Shown here: piece by piece, positions 63,782 through 64,000 of the stretch
How the letters are laid out: each line of letters starts with the position of its first letter
Position numbering within the stretch: position 1 is the stretch's first letter
Source of the DNA: Thozetella sp. PMI_491
Lineage: Eukaryota; Ascomycota; Sordariomycetes; Chaetosphaeriales; Chaetosphaeriaceae
Direction: 5' to 3'
Assembly (NCBI GenBank): GCA_021432635.1
Contig: MU270059.1
Span: forward strand, 456,003 to 520,002
DNA length: 64,000 nt
Program-made: the position numbers and the translations under genes
Notes under the pieces: model-generated
Told to the model about the DNA's origin: nothing
The model's input: only the letters and a program-made list of their open reading frames with translations
Database searches by the model: none

Positions 63782-64000
63782 TGCGGGCTCGAGATATTCG
63801 ACAGTACGCAAGTCAGTTGGGCACAACGATGGTTAGGAGTGTACCAGAGGGGAGGGTGTGGCGCTTGACTCGATCGTCCTGAAGAGCAGCGGCCCAGGAG
63901 TTATTTGAGTCAACAGTCTTATCGAACGCTGAAGTCCCGGATTCCCACAAGCCGTCCACTAGCAGATGTTAGATGTCGGCAATAGTACTAGCAGAGACGC
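63782..64000. other. Window end, no gene
   Basis: Promoter side of the last MFS gene. No start of a further gene is visible in the remaining bases. Confidence 0.35.

Overview
The window is nuclear DNA of a filamentous ascomycete (Pezizomycotina). The protein-coding genes have short GT-AG introns of about 47-130 bp, no operons and long intergenic gaps. They belong to fungus-typical families: Zn2Cys6 and C2H2/fungal_trans regulators, RTA1, UstYa/DUF3328, DUF1996, 2EXR, an Hsp30-type opsin, a pepsin-like secreted protease and allantoate-permease-type MFS. The look of the protease and the 2EXR protein would suit a Sordariomycete, possibly Hypocreales, but that is an impression and not proof. No rRNA or tRNA gene and no CRISPR array was seen.

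Layout. 1.0-5.7 kb: MFS sugar transporter (-) and a two-domain ADP-ribosylglycohydrolase-fold protein (+). 6.7-13.7 kb: a tailoring-type set without a backbone enzyme: DHA2 drug exporter, NmrA/isoflavone-reductase-like oxidoreductase, a frameshifted O-methyltransferase and a Zn2Cys6 regulator. 14.3-19.1 kb: retinal-less opsin, secreted DUF7136 protein, a 331-bp MITE-like inverted repeat, alpha/beta hydrolase. 19.4-19.9 kb: decayed Fic-domain gene. 20.2-38.6 kb: HpcH/HpaI aldolase, amidohydrolase-type lactonase, secreted aspartic protease, broken MFS gene, IlvD/Edd sugar-acid dehydratase, C2H2 regulator and a second, decayed HpcH/HpaI aldolase. 39.7-49.5 kb: DUF1996 protein, TatD DNase-like protein, secreted beta-helix protein, decayed NAD(P)-binding protein, UstYa-like oxidase and DUF829 hydrolase. 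50.3-63.8 kb: 2EXR protein, a 1237-residue unknown protein, RTA1 protein, Zn2Cys6 regulator and MFS carrier.

How they may work together. The best inferred unit is the 20-38 kb stretch. Lactonase, IlvD/Edd dehydratase and HpcH/HpaI aldolase are the three chemistries needed to go from a sugar lactone through aldonate and 2-keto-3-deoxy-aldonate to pyruvate plus an aldehyde. A regulator lies next to the dehydratase and transporter genes are nearby. Known fungal L-rhamnose catabolism uses the same logic but, as I understand it, an enolase-superfamily dehydratase, so this set would be a different version. Substrate and linkage are inference.

Decay. Five genes (O-methyltransferase, Fic protein, MFS carrier at 28 kb, second aldolase, NAD(P)-binding protein) carry frameshifts or in-frame stops, while neighbouring long genes are intact. 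This suggests a fast-evolving accessory region, although homopolymer errors in the assembly could explain some single-base cases. Exon limits were worked out by hand from splice consensus and reading-frame continuity.
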